The translations under genes and the position numbers were made by a program. Source: Nageia nagi (lineage: Eukaryota > Pinophyta). From it: DNA of 64,000 nt. Position 1 is the stretch's first letter. Every line of letters begins with the position of its first letter. The stretch covers positions 216,070,001 to 216,134,000 of the forward strand of contig JBITNC010000001.1 of the NCBI GenBank assembly GCA_050084985.1, written 5' to 3'. A model generated the notes under the pieces. It saw only the letters and a list, made by a program, of their open reading frames with translations, was not told where the DNA came from and searched no databases. This document shows, piece after piece, positions 24,686 to 36,750 of the stretch.

Positions 24686-25561
24686 TGTTAACACATAAAA
24701 ATGATTTTATGTTTTTAAATCAATAAATTAATGAAATATGCTTGGCCTAACTATATGTCTTGAATGGGTTAAAGTGATAATATCAATGTTTGGCTTGAAT
24801 ATGAATATTGTATGTGTTATCTTGAATATTGCATGGGTTATCTTGAATATTGCATGGGTTATCTCGAGTATTGCATGAATTATCTTGTTTATTGATGTGT
24901 TTATCTTAAATTTTATGAATTAACCTTATTTATGTGGATGCACGCCGACCTATGGGTGGTATTATCTATTATCTATATAAATAAGGGATCTAATAGTAAG
25001 TCCACAACAAGAAGGATACACATGATCCTACGTATGGTCTTGTAAGTGGCTACCCCTTAAGGTATCTCTTGGTACTACCTACAAGGCTGTGGTTTGTGTG
25101 CTTCCTTATGTGAGCTCTCCTAACATCTATGATCAATTTTGATATTATACTGCAATCTCAGATATCTATACTAAAGATTTGGACCTAATTGAAAGGTTAA
25201 AGCTATCAAACTAAGGCTGTCAGTGCTCCTTTGTGAACGGAAGAACACCACTGGTGCTCTAATACTACTAAAACGGACCGCCCATGGTCCTCTTTTCGCA
25301 TCCTTGCAGGTCACAATGCTGTTGGAAAGGTAGCTCATCATCAATACATCACCAATATCTACATCTTTCGTTGTTAGGTACGTTCCGTGAGGTAAGTACA
25401 TGAATCATAGTCTTGGTTGGTACAAGTACACTGCTAAATTGGTTATGTTGTTTATTGATATCTAGAATAAATTGCTATCTGTAGCTTAAATACAGATAAT
25501 ATTGAGTTTGTAGATATTTCTCTATTTATTTATTTACACGCTCAATTTTTATTTGTAAACA
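24686..25561 (+). repeat. 3' LTR of element C
   Basis: 876 bp, matching the 5' LTR end to end. TATA-like box at 24974-24983. Followed by GGGGG, the right target duplication, and then the rest of the D LTR. Confidence 0.95.
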
Positions 25562-27217
25562 GGGGGTGAATCAGTGTATATAAAAATAATTAATTTAAGC
25601 TTCGTAAATAAAGATAGATTAAAAGCCAAAGAAAATTGAGTAAGCACACCAAGTACATCACACAACACCAGATATAATGAGGTTCACCAGATTGGCTACA
25701 TCCTTGAATATGACTGCTTGGACTCCAATCCAAATCCAGTCATTAAAGAAAGCTTACAGATTCACAGCACCAACTGTGAAGGGTAGCACCAACTACCACT
25801 TTAAATATAGTAGCACCTACTGCTTGGAGCACCAACTCTAGCTATCAAGCACCCACTTGATACAACATTCAAAAAGGAGGAAGGAATACAGTTCTAGAAG
25901 ACCCTCAATGGTCTAGCTCTAATGCTCATTATTTGATCTCTACACACAGCTCCAAAGTAACACAATTAAACAATCACTATCCTCTCTACATATTCATTTA
26001 CTCACTTCACATACTCTAGATACTCCCCTCTTCCATGCTCTTCCCTCTCCACTACACACTTCTCTTCTCTCCCTTCTCTCTATGCTCATTTTTCACACCT
26101 TCTTTTTTCACTCTCCACCTCTTCCTCGCTATTACTTCAACTCACCACATCTTTGCTTGCCAGTTTTCCCTAAATCTCCAATCCACTCTTCACATCCATT
26201 CCTACAAACCATTACACATCAAGAAAACCCCTCATGAAACTGTTCCTATCATCACACATTATCAAAAACAAACTGAAAAGGAATCTTTATTTGTAACTGC
26301 TCCTGCACTAAGAGAGTTCACTATCTGAGACTACAATTGCTGTAACTAATGAATGCTCCTCTTGCTCAAATAGAGTTGTTTAGACAAATGTAGCTCTTTC
26401 TCCACTGATTCCAGAGATTTGACAGTATCTAATTTTTAGTTTTGGAGTCTCTTTCTATAGCCTAGAGATTGACTAGCTTATCGGATGTTTATTATATTCA
26501 CCATAATGTCATCATCTCTAGACTCTGAAAGAGAGTTCCAAGGTATCTATGTGGCCTTCCAAACTTTTCAACACCAACTACTAATGTCATCTTCTCTGGA
26601 CTCTAGAAGTAGAGTAAAACACTTCCCGTGATGTCTAGACTTTTATCTCTGAACTTTTATCTCCGAACTTTTATCTCTGGACTTTTATCTTCAGACTTTT
26701 ATCTCCAAACTTTTATCTCTGGACTTTTATCTCTGGACTTTTATCTTCAGAATTTTATCTCTAGACTTTTCTCTCTAGAATTTTATCTCCAGACTTTTAT
26801 CTCCAGACTTTTATCTTCAGACTTTTATCTCCAGACTTTTATCTTCGGACTTTTATCTCTGGACTTTTCTCTTTGGAATTTTATCTCTGGACTTTTATCT
26901 CTGAACTTTTATCTCCAAACTTTTATCTTTGGACTTTTTAATCACCCCTTGCTGACCTCATCATCTCCGGAACCTGATTTCATTCAAAAATGTGAACATC
27001 GTTCTTCCCGTGACATCATCTTCATGCTTCCAGAATGCTCTACTCACTTTCTCTAGAACCCAATTTTTTCTACAACTGAGCTTTTATCATTTCATTTTGG
27101 AATGCTTAATTTACTAACCCTGGCTTTTCAATTCTCCTTGCTAACCTCATCACCTCCAGAACTCGGTCTTTACCAAAACCACGTGTTGACAAAAATGACA
27201 AACACACATGCTCAACA
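25562..27217 (-). repeat. 5' LTR of element D, main part
   Basis: Resumes at GGGGGTGAATCAG, aligned with 11605 onward in the left LTR, and ends GCTCAACA at 27217. With the 32-bp fragment at 18726-18757 and one target duplication removed, the LTR is about 1683 bp, against 1689 bp for the left copy. Confidence 0.93.
26639..26941. repeat. 14-bp minisatellite in the right LTR of element D
   Basis: About 21 units of ACTTTTATCTCTGG type, the counterpart of 12671-12986. The 142-codon open frame over it simply translates the repeat. Confidence 0.95.
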
Positions 27218-27464
27218 TTTTAATCATGGGCTTAAAATTCCTTCTAGACCCATATCTAGTTTTTATCACATAAATATGCCTACCCTTTTCCAAAGAATAC
27301 AACTATGGAGTAACATACTTTGGTAATAAAAAGGTAGTATTAAAATATCCATACCTTAAAATGACCATCCTCTCCTTGAGTAAATACTTATCTCCAATCC
27401 CATTTTTTCCATGTAGGGCATCCCATATATTCTAATGTAATCTATATATATTACATCCCATAAG
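27218..27464 (-). pseudogene. Element F extra ORF, middle segment between two inserted elements
   Basis: This 247-bp strip lies between the right TSD of D (27218-27222) and the left TSD of B (27460-27464). On the minus strand one frame is nearly open through it (two TAG stops) and joins in register at both sides: to 51561 upward after removal of B, and to 11577 downward after removal of D. Product unrecognised. Confidence 0.6.
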
Positions 27465-28574
27465 TGTAATGTCCCCAAATTTGTAAAATGTCCACTTTCT
27501 CTCCTCTTGGAGTGTGACATTCATGGCAAAGGAGGAGAAACCAAAAATAAATTAATTTAGGAGTATTTTATTAATATTTTGCATTTATTTCTATAACCAA
27601 GGCTAAAGAGACCCTTGAGGCACTCACCCTTGGATTTTATTTAATTAATCTGGATCAATTATTTGTAATTAATGCAATATTAATCTCTCATAATGGGATG
27701 TTGCATTTATGAGCCATTGATCTTGTAATTTGGCATCTCTAGGCAACCATTATGGGACGTTGGGCTTCCTGGGTCCCTAAATGATTTAATTTGTCATCCC
27801 AAGACACCAGAAGAGGGACATTTCACTTTGGGTGATTCCAAGGTATGAGAGATCTTGTTATAAAAGGAGATGGGATGCATCATTTGGGGGGGATGCTTGA
27901 AGATCATCAGAGTTTATCTCTTTTTGGGGGTTAGCAGCTAGTGGAGTTACAACTTTCCAGCTAGCTTAGTGGGAGAGCTTGAGCTAGTGTGGAGGAGTTC
28001 TTACCTAAGCTAGGATAGTAGCTTGAGCCAGTTTGGTGGAGTTGCTAGAGTAGCTCAAGCCAATGAGGAGGAGTTACTAGAATAGTTTGAGCCAATGTGG
28101 TGGAACTATTCTATCCCTGATCTAGATCCAGCCAGTGGCGTAGATCTAGATCTAACCAATGCAACCATATTCTAGATCTAGATCTAACCTACCAAATCAA
28201 TGTGAGGAGGCACATCCTAGATCTAGACCTATTGAATCAATGTGAGGAGGCTTGTACAACATTGGGGAGAAGAGGTTGAAGAACTTGTAGGGCTAGATTG
28301 TCCAAATCTACCTTATGAGGGTAAACATCCCCCTTCTTAAGCATTTGGGTATTTTTCCTTGAGTATTGTACTTGTCCATTTGGGATGTCCCAGCTCTTGA
28401 AGAATAAAATTCATTTCTAGCTCTATTTCTTGTTCAATTTCCAGATCTGATTTGAATTGAGCTAGTTAGAAAAATATAAATATATATATATATAAATTTC
28501 TAAGTAGTGATATTTCAACTTTGGAATATTACACTTTAATAAAATCACATTTTGTGAGTTTTGGGGATATTACA
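27465..28574 (+). repeat. 5' LTR of element B
   Basis: TGTAATGTCC...GATATTACA, 1110 bp. TATA-like box TATAAAAG at 27859-27866. The 28000-28220 part has imperfect short repeats of GAGCCAATGTGGTGGA and CTAGATCTAGATCTAAC words. Confidence 0.95.
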
Positions 28575-28575
28575 G

Positions 28576-28587
28576 TGGTATCAGAGC
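28576..28587 (+). promoter_or_regulatory. Primer-binding site of element B
   Basis: TGGTATCAGAGC, a perfect complement to the 3' end of plant initiator methionine tRNA, one base after the LTR. Confidence 0.95.
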
Positions 28588-28896
28588 CTTATTTCTTGCT
28601 AGCTTGGAAAAAAATGGAAAGGGGAGATTGCACCAATTTAGGAAGGACAATGATTAAATTATGTTGGTTTTATCAAAATGAATGGATCTCTGAACACACC
28701 TATAAAGGGAAAAGAGATCATCATTACATGGAGGTATTTAAGGAAAAATCTTCAGATCCACCTCCTACCCCTACTTCAGTACATGGTACATCACATCCCT
28801 CTGCATTTTATTTAAAGGTAAAATTTGGAAATATTCTAGTAAAAATCATGATTGATGGGAAGGCCATGCACAACTTCATCAGCTTAGAATTCATCT
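28588..28896 (+). pseudogene. Element B gag remnant and protease
   Basis: The frame that runs through the rest of pol is open here. Only about 50 codons precede a protease-like region (LKVKFGNILVKIMIDGKAMHNFIS), where the family norm is a DSGATHNF motif; Ser and Gly around the catalytic Asp are changed. A normal chromovirus gag of several hundred residues is therefore absent, by internal deletion. Confidence 0.75.
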
Positions 28897-28984
28897 AGCA
28901 ATAATAAATAGCATGTAACAATAATAGGGATTTTTGTGTCTCTAAATCCAAATATGAAGTCACCAACTATTCTTAGAGGGTAAG

Positions 28985-30670
28985 CAATTTTGGTTTTCAA
29001 ATAGGGGAATATTCATTTATAGGAGAATATTTGGTCTATCCCTTGTAGGATGTCACTATGGTATTAGGAGCCCCATAGATCAAATCACTTGGAGAATTCC
29101 AAACCAACTATTGTACTCATGAGATCAGATTCAAGTATCAAGGAAAGGATATCACGCTCTGAGACAGTAAGAGGAAAGCATCACCAAGTGCTACTTTCAA
29201 GAGAATGGAAGTTATACAAGTATCCTCATAAGAGATAAAAAAAGAGTTAGAAAAAGAAGACATCCTCTGGAGCACTACATTCACCATCTCAACACAATAG
29301 AGGTTAGATTGGGCCCATCTAGATATATTATGAATATTGAAGAAACATAACAAAGTTTTCAAAGAACTCCCTAAAGAACCTTTGCCCAGTAGAGGATTTG
29401 AGCATCACATTGAGTTAGAATCAGGGGTTGAACTAGTAATGGTGACACCATACAGGCATCCACATGCCTTCAAAAATGAGATCAAGAAGACCATTAAGGA
29501 ACTTCTAAACATGGGATATATTCATCCTAGCACTAGCCCCTTTGCATCTCCAGTAGTGTTGGTCAAGAAGAAGGATAGAACCATGAGGATGTGCATAGAT
29601 TATCAGCTATTCAATAAGAAGAATATCAAAAATAGGTATCCCATTACTAGAGTAGATGAATTAATTAACGAATTACATGGTGCTTAATATTTTTCCAAAA
29701 TAGATATTAGATCAGGATATCATAAAATAAAGATGAAAGATGAAGATGTACATAAAATAACCTTCCATTATCACTATGGACATTTTGAATTTTTGGTAAT
29801 GCCATTTGGATTAACTAATGCTCCAACTACTTTCCAGTCTACCATGAATCAGATCTTTAGGGAACAATTGAGAAAATTTGTGTTAGTCTTCTTTGATGAT
29901 ATCTTGGTATACAACAAAACATGGGAAGAGCATCTCCAACACTTGGATGTGGTGCTAAGTGTCTTAAAGGGACACCAATTCTTTGCCAAACAATCTAAGT
30001 GTGAGTTTGGCCTAACTCAAGTAATGTATCTGGGGCACATAATTTGCAAGGAAGGAGTACAAGTTGACCAACAAAAGATTGCCTCAATTTAGGAATGGCC
30101 CACTCCCAGCAATTTAACACATTTAAGGGGATTTTTGGGGTTATGTAATTATTACAGGTGATTCATCAAAGGATTCTCATAGCTAGCTTTTCCACTTACA
30201 AATTTGACCAAGAAAGATTCTTTCATTTAGATAAATGAGGCTCAAAGGGCCTTTGAAAGGTTAAAAGAGGTAATGACCACTTGTCCCATGTTGGCTATGC
30301 CTGATTTCTCTATACCATTTACTATAGAATGTGACACCTCTAGAATAGGTATTGGAGCTATTTTATCATAAAAATGAAGACCTATTGTTTATGAAAGCAG
30401 GAAGCTCACTAAATAGGAACAAACTTTTAGCATCTATGATAAGGAAATGCTAGCCATCATGCATGCATTAGCCAAATTTAAGCTATACCTGGTATGTGGG
30501 AAATTTGTAGTTAAAATTGACCACAATAGTTTGAAGTATTTCTTGGGGTAGCAAGATTTAAATGAAAGGTAGCAAAAATGGGTCACCAAACTATAAGTAT
30601 ATGATTTTTATATAGAATATGTCAAGGGGAAGAAGAATGTGGTAGCTGATGCATTATCAAGGTACCCCTC
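28985..30670 (+). pseudogene. Element B reverse transcriptase and RNase H (chromovirus)
   Basis: RT domain: HHIELESG, FASPVVLVKKKD, MRMCIDYQLFNKK, NRYPITRVDEL (29337-29687), SKIDIRSGYHKIKM, FLVMPFGLTNAPTTFQ and the active site VFFDDILVYN (near 29890), then YLGHIICKEGV (29733-30092). RNase H follows to about 30670, with TIECDTSRIGIGAIL, FSIYDKEMLAI, KIDHNSLKYFL and KNVVADALSRYPS. Stops are scattered and mainly TAG, for example before EWPTP at 30090-30092. Confidence 0.93.
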
Positions 30671-30839
30671 CTTCTATTCAATTTCTACTATTATTTCCAA
30701 TTGGAAGGCCTCCATTATGGTAGAATATACCAAGAATAAATTTGCTTCACAGATAATTGATGGACATTTACAGAAAGAGGGATACACACTGTAAGAAGGA
30801 CTGATCTTATATAAGGGATGAATTTTTCTATTGCCTAAA

Positions 30840-31271
30840 TCTAAATTCAAGAAAAAACTTCTTTTAGCCACTCATGACATCCCATTGGTAGGGCATCCAG
30901 GATACTACAAGACCTACAGACTCTTGAGAGAAAGGTTTGCTTGGAAGGGCCTCAAGGAGGATGTATTATAACATGTGAGGGAATGCACCATGTGTTAGCA
31001 AAACAAGGAATAAAAGTCATTACCTGCTAGACTTATAAAACCTCCAACCATTCTAGAACAAAAATGCGAAAGTATCTCGATGGATTTTATCACTAGTCTA
31101 CCCAAGGTTCAAGGTAAAGATTGTATTTTGGTAATAGTGGATAGGTTTACCAAATACGCTCACTTTTTTGCTATTTCCACCGCTATTACTACAATTCAGG
31201 TAGCTAAACTTTTTTTTAGGGAAATATTCAAAAATCATGGGTTGCCCAAAAATATAGTCAGTGATAGGGAT
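30840..31271 (+). pseudogene. Element B integrase, N-terminal part, cut by element A
   Basis: The HHCC finger is visible: HDIPLVGHPG and VRECTMC (30870-31000). The catalytic core starts SMDFITSLPK and LVIVDRFTKYAHF (31080-31200) and ends exactly after the codon for the last D of the SDRD motif at 31271. The next codons are found at 49584, after element A and one copy of GGGAT. Confidence 0.93.
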
Positions 31272-32119
31272 TGTAGACACCTAAAAATGTCCCTTTTTAA
31301 CTAGTAAACATTGAAATAATCATAACTCTTCGTGACAATATAAAATAGGTTTAAAAACCATATTATTGGATAGCTCCCATTGAGTACATGCAAAATGGGT
31401 GGTCACATGACTCTTTTTAGATAAAATTGGCTATTTGGTGGTCATTTTAATATTATTACAAAATCAAAAACCAATCACCAATGACCCAAAATAGTCATTG
31501 GTGTTTTGAGGTGATCGCTGGTGTCTGCCTATTAATTGCTAGCAACTCTGTAACAACCAAACAAGAAACCAAAACAATGAGAGAAAGTTGAAATGTTTCA
31601 TTCTTCCAAGATGATGTGGATAGAGGGGGTCAGTTACGACCTATGGTGGCTTTTCACTTCCCCTTACCAGCCTTGGAACATCTCACCCAAAATCTATAAA
31701 TACAAGCCAATACAAAGCAATAAAGAATTGAATCTTGACCCAATTTTGAAGTAGGGTAATGCTACCAAAATCTTGTGAGCTCATACCTTTTATTATTTTA
31801 TGTTAGCTTCAATTTAATACATGTCATACATAGATGCTTTGATGTTATTGTCTTTTGCATGTGTGTAGGATTTACAAGTTGTACATATCAAGGAGAGAAG
31901 CAAGTAAATAAAAAACAATGAAGATCTAATACCTTCATTTTGGCAAATGGCATTTGTAAAAGTCCCTTCCAAGGGCAAATTGGAGTTTGAGTTGAAAATC
32001 AATATCAATTTATAATTACAACATTTCTACCTATTTTACATAATTTGAGGTTCAATGAAAATTTAAGAATAATTGCATTTTATGTTATTCTACATTCCAG
32101 CTCTATTTTCACTGCAACA
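31272..32119 (+). repeat. 5' LTR of element A
   Basis: TGTAGACACC...CACTGCAACA, 848 bp, same length as the 3' copy. The differences I count by eye (a few dozen) are nearly all transitions and cluster in the recurring ATCRCCAGTGAC-like motif at about 31470-31560. TATA-like box TATAAATA at 31695-31702. Confidence 0.97.
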
Positions 32120-32122
32120 TTC

Positions 32123-32139
32123 TGGTGCTAGAAGGAGGG
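32123..32139 (+). promoter_or_regulatory. Primer-binding site of element A
   Basis: TGGTGCTAGAAGGAGGG, three bases after the LTR. Starts with TGG as expected but is not the initiator-Met type; tRNA not assigned. Confidence 0.7.
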
Positions 32140-34056
32140 CCCTTTCGTTATTGATAGGGAGGTTTTTTATTTATGTTAAAAATGATTTTACCTTTCTATT
32201 ATCTGGTTTATTTAAATTTTTCCATATACTGACTTTAAATTTTGCATTCTATACTTTTTAGGAAATCTATTACAAAAATGCCAATGATTAGAATCGGACA
32301 TCGGTGACTCAAAAGGAATGCCAGCGATTTACAAAGTAATCCAGACTAAACATCAGCAATTTCATTATAAATGCTAGAGATTAGAATCAGATGCTAATGA
32401 CTCAGAATAAAAGCCAATGATCTCTATTTAAACATTGGTAACTCATACTCCAGGTCATTTTATCTCCTTTTGTTATTTCTAAAAAAAATAAAAATAAAAT
32501 AAAATATATAATATATTGTTAAAATGGAAGGATACTTTTGAATGTGATTCCTTTGCCTAGAATGCATATAAGAATGGGTAGAAAAGATTAAATGCATATT
32601 TTTTATTAATTTATTTTATATAAAATGCTATGTATTTATTTTCATATTTTGGGTGAAGGGTACGTACACATTAATACTTTTTATCTTGTCTACTTATGCT
32701 CTCCCTTTGCGCTTTGTGCGATCTAAGGTGACCAGAATAGACCGAATAAGAAGGAGTAATTAATTCTTCTTTTCTTTCACATTCACACTATCATTAATTT
32801 GGTTAATTTATCCACACATAATGACCTCTTACCAAGTTTTCCCTAACCACTCCATTGGAGGTCGAAGGATATGTGACTAGTAAGAGGAGGTAATTTACTA
32901 CACATAACACTTCCATAATTGGAAGGAGTAAATGAATCACATTAAAAAGAATGAAATTAAGGAAAATAAATTTAGTTTTGGGTAGTATAAATCATATTAA
33001 AAGGTTAACAAATTGGAGGGATTTGAATACACTAAGTACTTTCACTTAACAAAGTATGCTCTCACTTTGCACTTCAAGCGATCCTAAGTGATCAAAAATA
33101 AGTTAAGTGAAAGAGGTAAAATTTATTCACATCTTATTTGGAAATATACTTCACATTAACACTCTTAAAGATGTCTACCCTTACCACTCCATTGGAGGTT
33201 GAAGGGATATGTGACTCTTGGAGGAGTAATTGAACCTCACTTAATTAATTTATCTACACTTAATGGCTTTTTACTAAGTTTGCTCTTACCACTCCATTGG
33301 AGGTCGAAGAGATATGTGACTAGTAAGAAGAAGGGAATCTATCACATATAAAACTTCCATAGCTAGAAGGAGTTAATGAACATCATTAAGAGGTTGGATA
33401 ATGAATCATATTATAATTAAAAAGAACAACGAGGTTTATTAAGGTCAAGATTCACTTAAAATAAACTTTGATTGTATCACATTAAAATAAGATAAGTAAA
33501 TGGACATGAATGTTTGGGAGGGTAGTATGCATAAATGTACTTTACTTGTTTAAATGCATTTCATAAGGCCTTAAAGGAATAATTGAACATTAATGAGTTA
33601 GATGTCACTACCAACCGTTAATTCTTACATCTTTGTACCCATCGACATAACACATTTGAAGCCATAGAGCCAGTTACACTTGGAGGTGATGACCAAGGTG
33701 ACTTTCCTTTAGGTAGGAGTCAAAAAAGAGACTCATCTAGAACCAAGCCAAAAGCCATAGAAACTTGTAAATATTACTTAGAATTACCCAACCTACCTTG
33801 TTTAATACTTGACTAGTCAAAACAAACTAGGAAAATTAAAAAGATTAAAAATAAACAACTCATATCATTCATTTAACTTAGACATTGAAAATATGTGAAA
33901 AAGTTAAGAAAGATAATCATATCGTTAAAAGTAAGTTTGCATATAGGCTATTTATGCATTAAATTATTTTCTCAAAAACATAATATAAAAGATAAAAATA
34001 GAGTTTCTTTTTTACGATGTTTGTTTATAATATCTAAAAAAAATAAAAAATAAAAA
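32140..34056 (+). other. Element A leader (5' untranslated region) with repeats
   Basis: About 1.9 kb with no long frame. At 32276-32460, a degenerate GCCARTGATT/CATCGGTGACT motif recurs about eight times at 20-30-bp spacing. A roughly 360-bp unit starting TATGCTCTC occurs at 32695 and again at 33055. Within it CCATTGGAGG-TCGAAGGATATGTGAC recurs at 32852, 33189 and 33294. These could act in packaging or translation, but this is inference. The remainder is AT-rich and unremarkable. Confidence 0.7.
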
Positions 34057-36750
34057 ATGGTTCAAACCAGAAGTATGATCGATAAGAAAATGCGAGAACA
34101 CCCATTTGAAATACAAGAAATAGATCCAGACAATATGGATCTGATAGAGTATTCGGTTAGGAGGCCACCTCCTTTAGATGAATTAGATCCATGGGTAGTT
34201 TGTTATGAAGGTAAAGATTGGGATTGGGGTTATGATCAATCTAGATTGCAAAGACAAAGTATAAAAGATCATATTACCAAGGCTAGAATGCAAGTGTTAG
34301 ATGAAGAGTTAATTGAAATTCATTGTCACCTAGCTAATTATAGGGCTATTCCTAAGATGTCTTCTAGTTTACTGGAGAATATAGAAAAACTAAATCAAAT
34401 ATGTGATAACTTAGAAATGGATGAGGATAAATCTCAGACCAAAACCATAGTGGTACTAGAGACTGAGCCATATAAAGTTAAATATGAAAGAGTCATTTGT
34501 CTATTATCAGATGGTCGAAAGGTTAGTTCTTTAATTCGAAAAGAGGGATCTTCTTTTTCTCATAAATCTCTTGAATTAGGAAAAAATGAAGTATCAATAC
34601 CTACAAGTAATTTATCTCAAAGAGCTCCTTCAATGAAGCAAACAAAGAAATCTTATTCTTCAAAGGGAGGATTACATAGAAGGACATCTAAGTACAAAAT
34701 AGAAGAGATACCTTCTTATGAAGAACTAAAAGAATGAAAATTATATAAAACAAAAGTTGATCAAAAATTCATGGATACATATGCTAATGATATTAAAAAG
34801 GCCACAGAGATGCAATATCTTCTAAAGGAAGAAAATAGAAAAGCTAATGAACTCATTAAAATTCAAGAACAAGAAAATAAATTAAAAGAAATGGAAGATA
34901 AACTTCTTAGAGATAAAAGGAAATTCATAGAACAAGAACAAGCAAACAAACAAAGAAATGGGTTCCTAGAATAAGAAAAGAAAAGAATTCATAAAGAACA
35001 TGAGATTCAACTTCGTTTACAGGAATTACAACTTAAGGAATTAGAGAATAAAAAAATAAGAAGGGAACAATATCTACATATGGAGAAAGAAAAACAAAGA
35101 TAGTGGGATGAATATCAAAAAATAAAAAATTTGAAACCTGAAACTCCTGAAGGAAGTCAAATACAAAGATATCAAGATCCTTACTTGAACAAACAAAAAG
35201 TGATGGATAAAGAGATAGCCATTTTATTACAAAAGGAAATGGATAAAGAACTAGAACTGCAAAAATTATATGATAAACAAAAGCAAGATTCCATTAAAAG
35301 TTGGGTTGAACAAACCCAAAATCAAACAAAACAACCTGATTACAAAGGAAAAGATCTATATGGAAAAGGTATATCTCAAAAACCTCCTAGAATACCTATT
35401 CTGTGACATCACTCACCTCTTAAAATATTGCCTCCACCACCATCAGAGTTTCCTTCTAACTATGAGTCTTACACTTTGAGATCAATTTTGGAAAAGGATC
35501 TGAATACTCAAAGATATCATAGACACACTCAAGGTCATAAAACCGATAAAGAATTAGAATACTTTAGGAAGGATTTTATAAATTGAGAAATGAATGTTCA
35601 AGGACTTCAAAAGTTAAATTATAAAAATATTTGCAATGAACCTATTCATCCAACTGTTCCAAAAAAGAAACTACCATATAGGTTTGAATTTCCTAAAATA
35701 GAATCATTTAAGGGAAGAGAAGACCCCAAAGAACATTTGAGAAAATTTACATTTTCTAGCTATCAAATAGCCAATGATGACTCATTAATGTTACATATAT
35801 TTCCTATGACACTCGCAGGCCAAGCTTTGGATTGGTATAATAGTTTACCTATACATAGTTTATATACATTCGAACAATTGGCTAATCAATTTCTTGAACA
35901 CTTTAGAATCAATATTAAAGAAATATCTTCAATTACTAATCTTACAAGATTACAATAGTTTCCTAATGAAACTATACAAGATTACATCTCAAGATGGCAG
36001 GCTATACTCACTAGTATGCCTTATACAATACCACAAGAAGAATTGGTTAAATTATTTAGCCAAAGTTGTTTAAGACCAATAGCCAGTGTTCTCCAAATTC
36101 AACAACATAAAACTTTTGAAGAAGCTATTGCTTAGGCAGTAGTTATAGAAAGAGTTAAAATTCAAGATGGAGAACTAAAGCTCAAGAAAAAAGAATACAA
36201 AAAGGGTAATCAATATGAAAATAGTACTAAACAACCACAAAATAATCAAATAGCTATGACAAAAAATTTTGGTCAAGCTTCAAAAATCGAAGAAAATGTT
36301 GAACCTAAGCCTAAAAGAAATTTTACCCCATTATCAGAACCATTAGCTGAAATACTTAAAAAATTATGTGATAATGGTATGATTAAATTACTTGATATAA
36401 AACCTGAAAATCCTAATGCTAAAGGAAGTAAATGGTATAAGGAAAATGAATTTTGTGCTTATCATAGGCAAAAAGGACATAATACAAATAAATGTCGAAC
36501 TTTACAACATAAAATTCAAGACTTGATAGATAGTCAAAAAATAGATGTGGATAATCCTATTGTGCCATTGAATCAAAATTTAGGGATATATCAAAACCCC
36601 TTACCCTCACATCAGGCTAACAATGTGGCAATTATCCCAAACCAAATGAACTATACATGGAATAATAAGGATATACCATTTATAGGAACTATAGATGATT
36701 CAATACATATGATTGGTATAGCTACAAGAGCACAACAATATCAGAATAAA
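34057..36750 (+). pseudogene. Element A gag with long N-terminal extension
   Basis: ATG at 34057 (MVQTRSMIDKKM). The first 226 codons are of unknown type. They are followed in the same frame by a K/E/Q-rich coiled-coil stretch (about 34770-35400) and then the capsid-like gag domain (KLPYRFEFPKIESFKGREDP at 35670, ALDWYNSLP at 35825, QLANQFLEHF at 35875). A CAYHRQKGHNTNKC knuckle of the Tat type sits at 36454-36495, about residue 800. The frame is broken by stops such as TAG at 35956 and near 36133 where the family pattern predicts Gln. There is no frameshift between gag and pol. Confidence 0.88.

Larger units (their letters stand above)
18758..25561 (+). mobile_element. Element C: non-autonomous Ty3/gypsy derivative inside the LTR of element D
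   Basis: 6804 bp, two 876-bp LTRs (TGTTAACA...TGTAAACA) and a near-perfect target duplication (CGGGG left, GGGGG right; the intact D LTR at 11604-11610 has a run of seven G, consistent with one G-to-C change). It encodes gag, an unusual zinc knuckle, protease and only fragments of pol: most of RT, both RNase H regions and the integrase core are deleted. A long 3' region holds two tandem-repeat arrays. It would need proteins from a relative to move. Confidence 0.93.
11578..27217 (-). mobile_element. Element D: Ty1/copia retrotransposon, SIRE (Sirevirus) type, interrupted by element C
   Basis: Bounded by TSD TTTTA and by long LTRs (1689 bp left; right copy split). Read on the minus strand it has PBS (initiator-Met type), long gag with coiled coil and zinc knuckles, protease, integrase, reverse transcriptase, RNase H, a cluster of polypurine tracts and the 3' LTR: the copia order with integrase before RT. 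Length without element C and one target duplication is about 8.8 kb. The long coiled-coil gag, large LTRs and multiple polypurine tracts are established Sirevirus traits. All ORFs are broken, so it is inactive. Confidence 0.92.

Noticed and set aside
26628-27056. 142-codon plus-strand open frame with repeating FISGLLSLDF-like sequence
   Set aside because: It translates the 14-bp minisatellite in the LTR of element D; the stop-free frame follows from the repeat composition.
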